From Rubrivivax sp. (lineage in GTDB: Bacteria; Pseudomonadota; Gammaproteobacteria; Burkholderiales; Burkholderiaceae_C), in contig JALHPF010000001.1 in NCBI GenBank assembly GCA_022842595.1, forward strand, positions 62,001 to 126,000: a DNA stretch of 64,000 nucleotides, given 5' to 3'. A program made the translations under genes and the position numbers. Within the stretch, counting starts at the first letter, position 1. Each line of letters begins with the position of its first letter. Positions 18,927 to 26,604 of this stretch are shown here, piece after piece. Under the pieces are notes generated by a model, which did not search any database, was not told the DNA's origin, and saw nothing but the letters and a program-made list of their open reading frames with translations.

Positions 18927-19172
18927 ATGAACACTCGATTCGCCATCGCCATTTGCATCATCGTCTTGGCCGGCTGTGCAAACAGCGGCAAGAACGTCGA
19001 AGTGTTGGATTGCTGGGATCATCAGATCGCCGTGACCCCAGCCGTCAGCAACACAATTACCTTCTGCTTCGAACCTGGAACAGTAGCCGCGACAACCCAC
19101 TTTCCCAACTTCACCTCCGATTCGACAAATTGCCGGCACTCCGGCAGAGTCACCGAGAACTCATCGAGGTAA
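18927..19172 (+). CDS. Small putative lipoprotein, cassette-borne
   Basis: This 81-residue product starts at ATG 18927, 17 bp into the third cassette. It has a lipoprotein signal peptide (AIAICIIVLAGC) and a mature part of about 65 residues with three Cys after the lipid Cys. No family is recognised. Small secreted or lipid-anchored proteins of unknown role are common cassette products. About 200 bp of apparently non-coding sequence follow before the next core site. Confidence 0.6.
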   Translation: MNTRFAIAICIIVLAGCANSGKNVEVLDCWDHQIAVTPAVSNTITFCFEPGTVAATTHFPNFTSDSTNCRHSGRVTENSSR

Positions 19173-19377
19173 ATCAAGTTCACGCTTGATCGAGGTACCT
19201 GCGAAAATGGCGGATCGATGCGCGCGAATGAAGTCTCGTGCGAATCTCACTACTTCGCAACGCTCTCGTGCACATCTCAAGACGTGCAGACCCCAATGAC
19301 ATTCAAGCCGGAATCGCACAGGGACCGTCGCGAACCTGGCCTGCAGCGCCTTCCTCCGCAGGCCGGCCAGTGATAGC

Positions 19378-19384
19378 GTTAGGC
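19378..19384 (+). other. Right-boundary core site (GTTAGGC)
   Basis: A third GTTAGGC core lies 8 bp before the GNAT gene start. A weak R''-like TCGCAAC at 19255-19261 would give a 130-bp element, but no stem like those of attC 1 and 2 could be drawn. It is read as the array's right edge or a decayed attC. Confidence 0.4.
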
Positions 19385-19392
19385 GCCGACTG

Positions 19393-19977
19393 ATGTCCTT
19401 CCCCCCACCCCCCCTCCGCACCCCGCGCCTGCTGCTTCGCCCCTTCGTCACGGCCGACGCGGACGCCATCTACACGCTGCAGAGCAATGCGCAGGTGCTG
19501 CGCTATTGGGACGCACCGCCCTGGACCGATCGCAGCCGGGCCGATGCCTTCATCGCGTCGTGCCGCGCGATGGAAGAAGACGATAGCGGGGCGCGGCTGG
19601 CCATCGAAAATCACGACGGCCGCTTCGTGGGCTGGTGCGCCATGTTCCGATGGAACCCCACGTTCCGCAGCCTCGGCATCGGCTACTGCTTCGAAGAGGC
19701 CGCATGGGGCCAGGGCTACGCCACCGAGGCCACGCGCGCCATGCTGCGCTGGGCGTATGAGTCGCTGGACCTCAATCGCGTCGAAGCGGAACTCGACACC
19801 CGCAACGGGCCGTCTGCACGGGTGCTGGAAAAGCTGGGCTTCGTTCGTGAAGGTCTTCGGCGAGAAGATTGCATCGTTTCGGGGGAAGTCTCTGACTCCT
19901 GGATCTACGGTCTGCTGAAGCGAGACTGGAACCCGGACCCAGCCCCAGGCCCTGCGGCTGGAAGCCGTGCAGCCTGA
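19393..19977 (+). CDS. GNAT N-acetyltransferase, RimJ/RimL type
   Basis: This 194-residue protein of the Acetyltransf_3 group has an N-terminal TPRLLLRPF, a central GIGYCFEEAAWGQGYATEA acetyl-CoA-binding motif A, and the C-terminal NGPSARVLEKLGF motif B. It acetylates an amino group; the family includes ribosomal-protein acetyltransferases and antibiotic-modifying enzymes, and the substrate is unknown here. The start is only 8 bp after a GTTAGGC core, so it could be a cassette gene, but its GC-rich codon use matches the chromosome. Confidence 0.88.
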   Translation: MSFPPPPLRTPRLLLRPFVTADADAIYTLQSNAQVLRYWDAPPWTDRSRADAFIASCRAMEEDDSGARLAIENHDGRFVGWCAMFRWNPTFRSLGIGYCFEEAAWGQGYATEATRAMLRWAYESLDLNRVEAELDTRNGPSARVLEKLGFVREGLRREDCIVSGEVSDSWIYGLLKRDWNPDPAPGPAAGSRAA

Positions 19978-20030
19978 CGGCTGGGTGCAACCGTGGCGCG
20001 ATGCAAGGGCCACCCAAACGAAAGCTCCAC

Positions 20031-20435
20031 ATGCTTGAAACCGCCACCCTCGGCACAGCGTCCATCACCGTCACGGGTGCCGACCTGGCCGGAATCCTCA
20101 GCCAGACGGCCGACGATGTGCTGCCGCCCGTCTACGCCACCAGCAGGATGATCGGGCTGATGGAATTGGCCGCAGCACGTGCCATGCGCCCGGTGCTGCA
20201 GGCCGGGGAACTGTCGGTGGGCGTCACCGTCGACATCCGCCACGCTGCAGCCACCCCCATCGGCCAGACCGTGCATGCCGAGGCCCGCTACGTGGGCCGG
20301 GAAGGCAAGCTCTATGTCTTCGACGTGCTGGCGCGCGACGCAGGCGGCGAAATCGGCCGCGGCGTGCACAAGCGCGCGGTGGTTTCCGAAGCGCGGCTGT
20401 TGCAAGGCGCCGCCCAGCGCGTGGCTGCCGGCTGA
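20031..20435 (+). CDS. FlK-like hotdog-fold thioesterase
   Basis: This 134-residue protein starts at ATG 20031 (MLETATLG); an in-frame ATG at 20001 is also possible. It closely follows the fluoroacetyl-CoA thioesterase FlK pattern: V-Y-A-T-S, G-L-M-E-L-A-A-A-R-A-M and R-H-A-A-A-T-P. These carry the counterparts of FlK's Thr, Glu and His catalytic triad. The Phe that FlK uses as substrate gate, six residues before that Thr, is Leu here. A general acyl-CoA thioesterase is more likely than fluoroacetate resistance. Confidence 0.8.
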   Translation: MLETATLGTASITVTGADLAGILSQTADDVLPPVYATSRMIGLMELAAARAMRPVLQAGELSVGVTVDIRHAAATPIGQTVHAEARYVGREGKLYVFDVLARDAGGEIGRGVHKRAVVSEARLLQGAAQRVAAG

Positions 20436-20524
20436 GGCCGGCCCCACCGCGGCGCACGTACACACGTGCATCATCCCATTCAAGCGGCGCGCCGACGTCG
20501 TCCACCCTCATCAAAAAACCGCTC

Positions 20525-21142
20525 ATGCGCTTCGAAGGCACTCTCACATCCTGGAACGATGAACGCGGCTTCGGCCGCATCGAATCCAGCCAAGGCGGCG
20601 AACCCATCTTCGTGCACGTCTCTGCCTGGCCGCGCGGCCCGGCCCGCCCGCAGCTGGGCCAGGCCGTCAGCTTCGAAGTGGGGACGGGGCCCAAGGGCAA
20701 GCGCGCGAAGAGCGTGCAGCTGGTTCAGGCCCGCCGGCCGGCCAGGCAGCCGTCCGATCGCGCAATGCGCGCGCAGTGGGGCACGGCCACGCCGTTTGCG
20801 ATTCCCGCCTTCGTCGTCGTCTATGTCGTCGTCGCCGTGCTCTGGAAGCTGCCGCTGTGGGTGGCAGGCGGGTATGTCGCGCTCAGTGTTGCCAGCTTCT
20901 TCGCCTACGCCGCCGACAAGTCCGCCGCCAGCCGCGGCGAATGGCGAACGCCGGAAAACACCTTGCATCTGCTGGCCCTGGCAGGCGGCTGGCCGGGCGC
21001 GCTGCTGGCGCAGCAGTTCCTGCGCCACAAGTCCACCAAGCAGCCGTTCAGGCAGGTGTTCTGGGCCACGGCCTGGCTGAACGTGGCGGGCCTCGTCGTG
21101 CTGGCTTCGCCGCTCGGCCGGTCCGTGTTGCAGGCCGTGTAA
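20525..21142 (+). CDS. Cold-shock domain plus DUF1294 membrane protein
   Basis: The first ~65 residues form a cold-shock (CSD) domain: GTLTSWNDERGFGRIE with RNP1-like GFGRI, then IFVHVSAW. After a basic linker come about three membrane segments and the DUF1294 signature (FFAYAADKSAASRGEWRTPE, then LLALAGGWPGALLAQ and the HKSTKQPF sequence). This fusion is widespread in proteobacteria. The CSD probably binds nucleic acid; the function of DUF1294 is not known. Confidence 0.9.
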   Translation: MRFEGTLTSWNDERGFGRIESSQGGEPIFVHVSAWPRGPARPQLGQAVSFEVGTGPKGKRAKSVQLVQARRPARQPSDRAMRAQWGTATPFAIPAFVVVYVVVAVLWKLPLWVAGGYVALSVASFFAYAADKSAASRGEWRTPENTLHLLALAGGWPGALLAQQFLRHKSTKQPFRQVFWATAWLNVAGLVVLASPLGRSVLQAV

Positions 21143-21388
21143 GTCCCGCCCGCGCCGAGTGAGCGAGCTTCTGAACTCAGAGATGCGGCGTCGTTCGGCG
21201 GGATGATGCGCGCCAATGCTTCCATGGATAGAAGATCGACAGCCACTTCGCGGGGCAAGACGATGATGCCTGCGATGCAAGTGAACAAGTGTCGGCAAGA
21301 GGCGCCTTGATATTGCCGGCTGGAACTGGATGGCGATCAGAACTTGCCCGGTGCCTTGTGGCACGCCTAAACCCTTGCAGGAGAACCC

Positions 21389-21757
21389 ATGACACCTTCC
21401 CAGATTTGCGCGCTTGCAGACAGCATTGCAAGCAAGTACGGATGGCAGGAATGCAGACAATGCGCCACGGCTCTCCGAGAGGCCTTTGTCAAGGAGCATT
21501 TGAGCGGGTCTGTCCTTCGGCTCGCCACCCAGGGCGGGCGCGGCTACATCGTGATGAAGGACAGTAATTTCAAGCTGCCCTTCACGGTCCCTCAGGGCGT
21601 TGACTCCATTGCCGACAATGGGCAGCATTTCGGCGTATTGATCGGCAATCAGGTATTCGACAACGTCTTTCGTTCTGGCATTCCTTTTGCCGATTGGCAG
21701 AATCAGTTTGACTGCGACGTCCACTTCTTTACGGTGACGACCATCGAGACGTTCTGA
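21389..21757 (+). CDS. Papain-fold toxin-2-like small protein
   Basis: This 122-residue protein starts at ATG 21389 after an AGGAG site. It shows the layout of the papain fold toxin 2 domain: a Cys near residue 25 in CRQCATALREAF, then GRGYIVMKD, and a His in DNGQHFGVLIGNQVFDN followed by Asp/Asn, giving a plausible Cys-His-Asp/Asn set. Such domains are usually the C-terminal warheads of polymorphic toxins; here the domain is alone, with no secretion module or recognisable immunity gene beside it. GC content is below that of its neighbours, which suggests acquisition. About 246 bp upstream and 198 bp downstream hold no gene that I can support. Confidence 0.65.
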   Translation: MTPSQICALADSIASKYGWQECRQCATALREAFVKEHLSGSVLRLATQGGRGYIVMKDSNFKLPFTVPQGVDSIADNGQHFGVLIGNQVFDNVFRSGIPFADWQNQFDCDVHFFTVTTIETF

Positions 21758-21955
21758 CTGACCCTTCGGGATGACAGTCGCGTCCTCGATATGGAAGTTC
21801 ACCAACCCGACGCTCACCGTCCGGGTCAGCAGTGGGCCCGGTGGCGCCACGAACCGGTCACTAGGCTGCACGTCGCAACGGCCCATCCGCTCAGCCTGGC
21901 TCCATCGCCGCTGCGACTGCCGGCGAACAACGTCAGGCATTCCATCTGAAGATCG

Positions 21956-22645
21956 ATGCTCACCCTCACCATCGGCAACAAGAACTATTCGTCCTGGTCG
22001 CTGCGGCCCTGGGTGCTGCTGAAGCAGCTGGGCATTCCCTTCGAGGAACGGCTGGTCCCCTTCGGATCAGCCGGCGGCGTTTCGCCCTTCGCTGGCTTTT
22101 CACCGTCGGGCCGTGTGCCCTGCCTGGTCGACGGCGGCTCCACGATCTGGGATTCGCTGGCCATCACCGAATACCTGGCCGAATCACACCCGCAGGTGTG
22201 GCCGCAGGACAAGGCCACCCGGGCCTGGGCACGCTGCGTCGCCGCCGAGATGCATTCCGGCTTCTCGAACATCCGCAATACCTGCACCATGAACTGCGGC
22301 ATCCGGGTGCGGCTGCACGCCTGGCCGCCCGCACTGCTGGCCGAATGGCAGCGGCTGGACGCGCTGTGGTGTGAAGGCCTGCAGCGCTTCGGCGGGCCGT
22401 TCCTGGCGGGGCCGCAGTTCACCGCGGCGGATGCGTTCTTCGCGCCCGTGGCGTTTCGCGCTCAGACGTATTCGCCGCCGCTGTCGAACGAGGCTGCCGC
22501 GTACCTGCAGCGCCTGCGCCAGCTGCCGCCCATGGCCGATTGGGTTGCCAGTGCGCTGCGGGAGACCTGGCGCGACGCCGAACACGAACAGGAAGCCCGC
22601 GCCGTTGGCGATTGGCTGGAAGACCTGCGGGCGGGTGCTGCATGA
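21956..22645 (+). CDS. Glutathione S-transferase family protein
   Basis: This 229-residue protein has an N-terminal thioredoxin-like domain (LTIGNKNYSSWSLRPWVLLKQ, SGRVPCLVDGG with the cis-Pro, and IWDSLAITEYLAE, the GSH gamma-Glu-binding Ser) and an all-helical C-terminal domain (GPQFTAADAFFAPVAF). It is probably a cytosolic GST of the 'stress/zeta-like' bacterial type. Ser in the NYSSWS segment is the likely catalytic residue. The substrate is unknown. Confidence 0.88.
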   Translation: MLTLTIGNKNYSSWSLRPWVLLKQLGIPFEERLVPFGSAGGVSPFAGFSPSGRVPCLVDGGSTIWDSLAITEYLAESHPQVWPQDKATRAWARCVAAEMHSGFSNIRNTCTMNCGIRVRLHAWPPALLAEWQRLDALWCEGLQRFGGPFLAGPQFTAADAFFAPVAFRAQTYSPPLSNEAAAYLQRLRQLPPMADWVASALRETWRDAEHEQEARAVGDWLEDLRAGAA

Positions 22646-22682
22646 TCGGCAGCCCTTCGGCCCTTTCACCGATTCACCCGTC

Positions 22683-23315
22683 ATGACCCTGTCGACCTGG
22701 CTGCTGTACGTGGCCGCCGTTCTGGTGCTCACCATGACGCCCGGGCCCAGCGTGCTGATGTGCATCTCCACGTCCGTCCAGCACGGGCCCAGGCGCGCGC
22801 TGGTGGCGGCGCTGGGCATCATCCTGGCGCTCACCGGCCTGATGCTGCTGTCGATGCTGGGGCTGGGCACGGTGCTGGCCACGTCGGAAGTGCTGTTCTC
22901 GGCGCTGAAGTGGCTGGGTGCCGGCTATCTGGCCTACCTGGGAATCACGGCCTGGATGTCCAAGACTTCGAGCCTGGTGGTGCCCGATGCTTCCATGCCG
23001 CAGGTGAGCGCCCGCGCGATCTTCGTGCGCGGCATGCTGGTGGGGGCCAGCAACCCCAAGGCGCTGCTGTTCTTCGGCGCGCTGTTCCCGCAGTTCATCG
23101 ACCCTTCGGCGCCGCGGGCCAGCCAGTTCCTGATCCTCGGGCTGACCTTCGTCTTCTTCGAACTCTTCTGGCTGTCCACCTATTCGCTCACCGCCGCGCG
23201 GGCGCGCCACTGGCTGCAGCAGCCGCGCCGGGCGCTGGCCTTCAATCGCTTGACGGGTGGGGTGTTCTTGCTGGCGGCCGGCTTGCTGGCGACCACGCGG
23301 CGCAGTGGGGCCTGA
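22683..23315 (+). CDS. LysE/RhtB-family amino-acid exporter
   Basis: This 210-residue protein starts at ATG 22683, 37 bp after the GST gene. The N-terminus carries the family signature TMTPGPSVLMCISTSVQHGPRR, followed by six predicted membrane segments and the GMLVGASNPKALLFFGALFPQF motif. It exports amino acids (such as homoserine, threonine or lysine) or related compounds across the inner membrane. The exact substrate cannot be told. Confidence 0.9.
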   Translation: MTLSTWLLYVAAVLVLTMTPGPSVLMCISTSVQHGPRRALVAALGIILALTGLMLLSMLGLGTVLATSEVLFSALKWLGAGYLAYLGITAWMSKTSSLVVPDASMPQVSARAIFVRGMLVGASNPKALLFFGALFPQFIDPSAPRASQFLILGLTFVFFELFWLSTYSLTAARARHWLQQPRRALAFNRLTGGVFLLAAGLLATTRRSGA

Positions 23316-23340
23316 CACGCGCTTGCCACCGCCCCACGCC

Positions 23341-23658
23341 ATGCCGCCTGAACGAGGCTTGCGCCAGCCCCTGGGCACCGCCGTCAAGTTCTTCGTGGCG
23401 GCCATCGTCGTGCTCGGCATGGTGGGCGGGGCGCTGATCGTGGCGTACGCCGGCTACGAGACCTCGCCCAAGCGTGGCGGCACGCCTGTGTTCGTGCCGG
23501 CACCCCAGGCGTATCTTCTGGCAGCGCCGATGTTCGGCATGTCGGTCATCGGCTGGGTGGCGCTGGTCAGGGAGCGCTGGCGCTCGATAACGGTGGGCGC
23601 GGTGGCCGTGCTGCTGTACCTGGCGGTGGCGGCTGGCTTGACGGCCTTGCTGGGCTAG
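23341..23658 (+). CDS. Small three-helix membrane protein, unknown
   Basis: This 105-residue protein starts at ATG 23341 (MPPERGLRQ). It has a membrane helix near residues 16-37 and two more in the second half, separated by a loop (ETSPKRGGTPVF). No family is recognised. It follows the exporter gene by 25 bp, and codon use is typical of the genome. Confidence 0.55.
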   Translation: MPPERGLRQPLGTAVKFFVAAIVVLGMVGGALIVAYAGYETSPKRGGTPVFVPAPQAYLLAAPMFGMSVIGWVALVRERWRSITVGAVAVLLYLAVAAGLTALLG

Positions 23659-23717
23659 AACCAGGGCCCCGTTGGGCAAACATGGCCCTTGTCCACAGGG
23701 CCCCGGCGAATGAAGGC

Positions 23718-23981
23718 CTACCGCCAGCGCCGCCGCACGTCCGCCAGGTGCGCCAGCCCGGCTGCCGACAACCCCGCTGCCACCCAGGCCCAGCCCGCGC
23801 CGCTGACACCGGCCCGCACGGCCAGCATCAAGGCCAGCCCGGCCGCCAGCGTGGGCACGAATTCCGCCGGCGCCAGGCCCTTGCCCGTCTGCCGGTGATA
23901 CAGCGCCAGCACGCCGCCTTCCAGCAGCGTCATCACGATGACGAGGTCGATCAGGTGCAACACCATGGCCGTGTCTTCCAC
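23718..23981 (-). CDS. Small membrane protein downstream of bchP
   Basis: This 87-residue protein has about three hydrophobic segments and a basic C-terminal tail (VRRRWR). It lies 7 bp after the bchP stop on the same strand, at the end of bchG-bch2-bchP, so it is very likely co-transcribed. The start is ATG 23981 or ATG 23966. No named photosynthesis protein is recognised. A membrane role linked to bacteriochlorophyll tail assembly is inferred only from position. Confidence 0.6.
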   Translation of the reverse strand: MEDTAMVLHLIDLVIVMTLLEGGVLALYHRQTGKGLAPAEFVPTLAAGLALMLAVRAGVSGAGWAWVAAGLSAAGLAHLADVRRRWR

Positions 23982-23988
23982 GCCCGCG

Positions 23989-25215
23989 TCAGACGCGCGC
24001 CATGCCCAGCAGGTGCGCCATGTCCTTGAAGAAGATGCGCACCTGCTGCATCGGCTTCTTGCGCGTGAGCTTCTTGTTCATGTAGCTCTCGAAAGTCATC
24101 TGCTGCACGTCCTTGTCCTTGCAGATGGCCACGAAGCGTTCGCGGCGCTTGTCGTTCGTGTACCAGAAGCGCTGCATGATGCCCAGCACCAGGAAGACCG
24201 TGCCATGGTCCTTCATGAAGCGCTTGCGGGCACCGGCCAGGGCGTGGCCCTTGCCGGTGGCCAGCAGTTCCACCACGGCGTCGGCGGCCACGCGGCCGCC
24301 GTACATGGCGTAGTAGATGCCTTCGCCTGATGAAGGCGCCACCACGCCGGCGGCGTCGCCGGCCAGCACCACGTCGCGGCCGTTGTCCCACTTCTTCAGC
24401 GGCTTCATCGGCAGCGGCGCGCCTTCGCGGCGCAGGGTTTCGGTGTCGGCCAGGCCGGCGGCTTCACGCAGGCCGGTGGTGGCGTTGCGCAGGCTGAAGC
24501 CCTTGTCGGCGCTGCCGGTGCCGATGCTCATGGTGTCGCCGTGCGGGAACACCCAGCCGTAGAAGTCGGGGCTGATGGTGCCGCGGTAGTACACGTCGCA
24601 GCGCGTGCCGTCGTAGTCGGGGCCGGGGTTGGCCGGGGCGCGCACGATCTCGTGGTACGCGAACACGCATTCCACGTCCTTGGCGCCGGGCACGGCGTCG
24701 CGGGCCACGCCCGAGCGTGCGCCGTCGGCGCCGATGATGGCGCGGGCCCGCACCTGCGCCGGCTCGCCATGGCCGCGTTCGGCCCTGCTGCGCTGCTGGA
24801 AGTGCACGATGGCCGTACCGTCGCTGTCGCGGCTGATCTTCTCGTAGGTGCCGATTCGGCGCTCGGCGCCGGCGCTGGCCGCGCGGTCGCGCAGCCATTC
24901 GTCGAAGACCTCGCGGTCCACCAGGCCGACGAAGCCGTTCTCGATGGGGATGTCCACCTTCACGTCGGCCGGCGAAACCATGCGTGCCGACCGGGCCTTG
25001 GCCACCAGCAGTGAATCGGGGATGTCGAAGTCCTTGATCAGCCGCGGCGGGATGGCGCCGCCGCAGGGTTTCACGCGGCCGGCGCGGTCGAGCATCAGCA
25101 CGCGCTTGCCTTTGCGCGCCAGGTCGTGGGCGGCGGTGGCGCCGGCGGGGCCGCCGCCGACGACGACGACGTCATAGGTTTCGGTGGCTTGGCTTGCAGG
25201 GCTGGGCATCGACAT
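23989..25215 (-). CDS. bchP: Geranylgeranyl reductase (bacteriochlorophyll side chain)
   Basis: This 408-residue FAD enzyme reduces the geranylgeranyl tail of bacteriochlorophyll a to phytyl in three steps, at the membrane. It shows the dinucleotide-binding VVVVGGGPAGATAAHDLARKG start (residues 15-35), the CGGAIPPRLI segment typical of the family, and GDAAGVVAPSSGEGIYYAM, the FAD-binding second motif. Two in-frame ATGs (25215 and 25209) are possible. It lies 6 bp downstream of the PucC-like gene and closes the bchG-bch2-bchP transcription unit. Confidence 0.95.
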   Translation of the reverse strand: MSMPSPASQATETYDVVVVGGGPAGATAAHDLARKGKRVLMLDRAGRVKPCGGAIPPRLIKDFDIPDSLLVAKARSARMVSPADVKVDIPIENGFVGLVDREVFDEWLRDRAASAGAERRIGTYEKISRDSDGTAIVHFQQRSRAERGHGEPAQVRARAIIGADGARSGVARDAVPGAKDVECVFAYHEIVRAPANPGPDYDGTRCDVYYRGTISPDFYGWVFPHGDTMSIGTGSADKGFSLRNATTGLREAAGLADTETLRREGAPLPMKPLKKWDNGRDVVLAGDAAGVVAPSSGEGIYYAMYGGRVAADAVVELLATGKGHALAGARKRFMKDHGTVFLVLGIMQRFWYTNDKRRERFVAICKDKDVQQMTFESYMNKKLTRKKPMQQVRIFFKDMAHLLGMARV

Positions 25216-25221
25216 GGCGGT

Positions 25222-26604
25222 CTACCTTGGTTGACCCAGGGCCACCGCGGGCTCTTGCCGCGTGTGCCCGGGGGGCTGCGCCACAGGGCGCGATGAAATC
25301 GTTGCAGAGGAAACCGGCAGCTGCCCGCCGATGCGTGCGGCCAGCCAGGCCGCGAAAACGAACAGCAGCGCTTCGGCCGCGAACACGGTGCAGTAGGCGG
25401 CCACTGGCGAGCCGATGAGCCAGCGCGCCAGGTCGCTGGCGCCCGTGCCCAGCACGCCACCCAGGCCGAAGGCCACGGCCTGGGCCGCACCCCACAGGCC
25501 CATGCGCACGCCGGCGCGGCGTTGCCGGCCTTCGTGGGCCAGGCGCATCATCGAAGCGATGGCCGCGATCGAGAAAGCGCCGTTGGCCGCGCCCAGCAGG
25601 AAGACATTGGCCGTCAGCGGCCAGGCCGGGCCCACCGCACCGGCGGCCACCAGGCCCCCCAGGGCCAGGGCCGACACCAGGCAACCGCCCACCGCCCACG
25701 CGCGCAGCGAACCGAAGCGCCGCCCCAGCACGCCTGCACCGGCCACGGCCACCAGGATCATCCCGGCCAGCACACCGCCATGCTGCAGGCCCGACAGCTG
25801 CGTCGTCTGCCCCGGCGTCCAGCCGAACACGGTGCCGGCGAAGGGCTCCAGGATCAGGTCCTGCGCGCTGAAGGCCAGCATCGACACGAAGATGAAGATC
25901 GTGAAGCGACGTGCTTCGGGTTCGGCCCACACCTGCGCCAGCGCCTGGCGGAACGGTGGTGGTGCCGGCTCGGCCTGCACTTCGGCGCCCGGCAGGTGGC
26001 TTTCGACCTTGTGCAGCGCCAGCAGGGCGGCCACGAAGGCCAGGCCGCAGACGCCCGCCATCACGGCCACCAGCCGCGCCGGGGTGAACGGGTCCAGCAG
26101 CTTGCCGGCCATCACCGCGGTGAAGGCCAGGCCGAAGATCATCATCATCCAGACGATGGTGGCGGCCGGGGCACGCCGGCTTTCGGGCACGCTCTTGGCC
26201 AGCAGCACCAGCAGGTTGGTTCCCGCGGCGCTGACGCCGCCGCCGATGAGCAGGAAACACAGCACCGCCAGCACGATGCCGGCCACCGGCGACGAGCCCA
26301 TCCAGGCCGTGGCCGCCGCCGCACCCACGGCGCCCAGCGCCAGCACGGCCAGGCCGCCGACGATCCAGGGCGTGCGCCGCCCGCCCACGTCGCTGCCGAA
26401 GCCCATGCGCGGGCGTGTCACCTGCACCAGGTAGTGCAGGGCCACCAGCAGGCCGGGCAGCAAGGCCGGCAGGGCCAGTTCGACGACCATCACGCGGTTC
26501 AGCGTCGACGTGGTCAGCACCACCATCGCGCCGATGGCCATCTGCACCAGGCCCAGGCGCACCACGCCCAGCCAGCCCAGGGTGCCGTCGGCCTGCGTTC
26601 TCAT
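25222..26604 (-). CDS. PucC/BCD-family membrane protein (orf428/Bch2 type)
   Basis: This 460-residue protein of the bacteriochlorophyll-delivery (BCD) family of the major facilitator superfamily has about 12 membrane segments. Family motifs are LNRVMVVEL in helix 1 and RPRMGFGSDVGGRRTPWI in the loop after helix 2, followed later by AFSAQDLILEPF. The same gene sits between bchG and bchP in Rhodobacter (orf428). It is thought to help insert or move bacteriochlorophyll for light-harvesting assembly. It overlaps bchG by 4 bp (ATGA). Confidence 0.9.
   Translation of the reverse strand: MRTQADGTLGWLGVVRLGLVQMAIGAMVVLTTSTLNRVMVVELALPALLPGLLVALHYLVQVTRPRMGFGSDVGGRRTPWIVGGLAVLALGAVGAAAATAWMGSSPVAGIVLAVLCFLLIGGGVSAAGTNLLVLLAKSVPESRRAPAATIVWMMMIFGLAFTAVMAGKLLDPFTPARLVAVMAGVCGLAFVAALLALHKVESHLPGAEVQAEPAPPPFRQALAQVWAEPEARRFTIFIFVSMLAFSAQDLILEPFAGTVFGWTPGQTTQLSGLQHGGVLAGMILVAVAGAGVLGRRFGSLRAWAVGGCLVSALALGGLVAAGAVGPAWPLTANVFLLGAANGAFSIAAIASMMRLAHEGRQRRAGVRMGLWGAAQAVAFGLGGVLGTGASDLARWLIGSPVAAYCTVFAAEALLFVFAAWLAARIGGQLPVSSATISSRPVAQPPGHTRQEPAVALGQPR

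Larger units (their letters stand above)
17677..19378 (+). mobile_element. Integron-type gene-cassette array (three putative cassettes, no integrase seen)
   Basis: Three consecutive units each begin with TTAG(G/C)(C/A) after a G of a GTTRRRY-type core and hold one promoterless + strand gene. The inferred units are 17677-18243 (SnoaL-like gene), 18244-18909 (GFA-family gene) and 18910-19378 (small lipoprotein gene). The first two end in clear 129-bp attC sites of one family; the third ends in a GTTAGGC core without a recognisable attC. GC content and codon use are lower and less biased than in the flanking genes, as is usual for cassettes. With no intI gene in 64 kb this is a CALIN-like array or one end of a larger chromosomal integron. 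Confidence 0.75.

Noticed and set aside
19255-19384. A third full attC site
   Set aside because: Only the right core GTTAGGC is convincing. The left TCGCAAC and the inner sequence do not form the long stem seen in the other two.
21757-21955. attC-like site after the papain-fold gene (ends in AACGTCAGGC)
   Set aside because: No matching R'' or L'' arm was found near the stop codon of the gene, and the core is not GTTRRRY.
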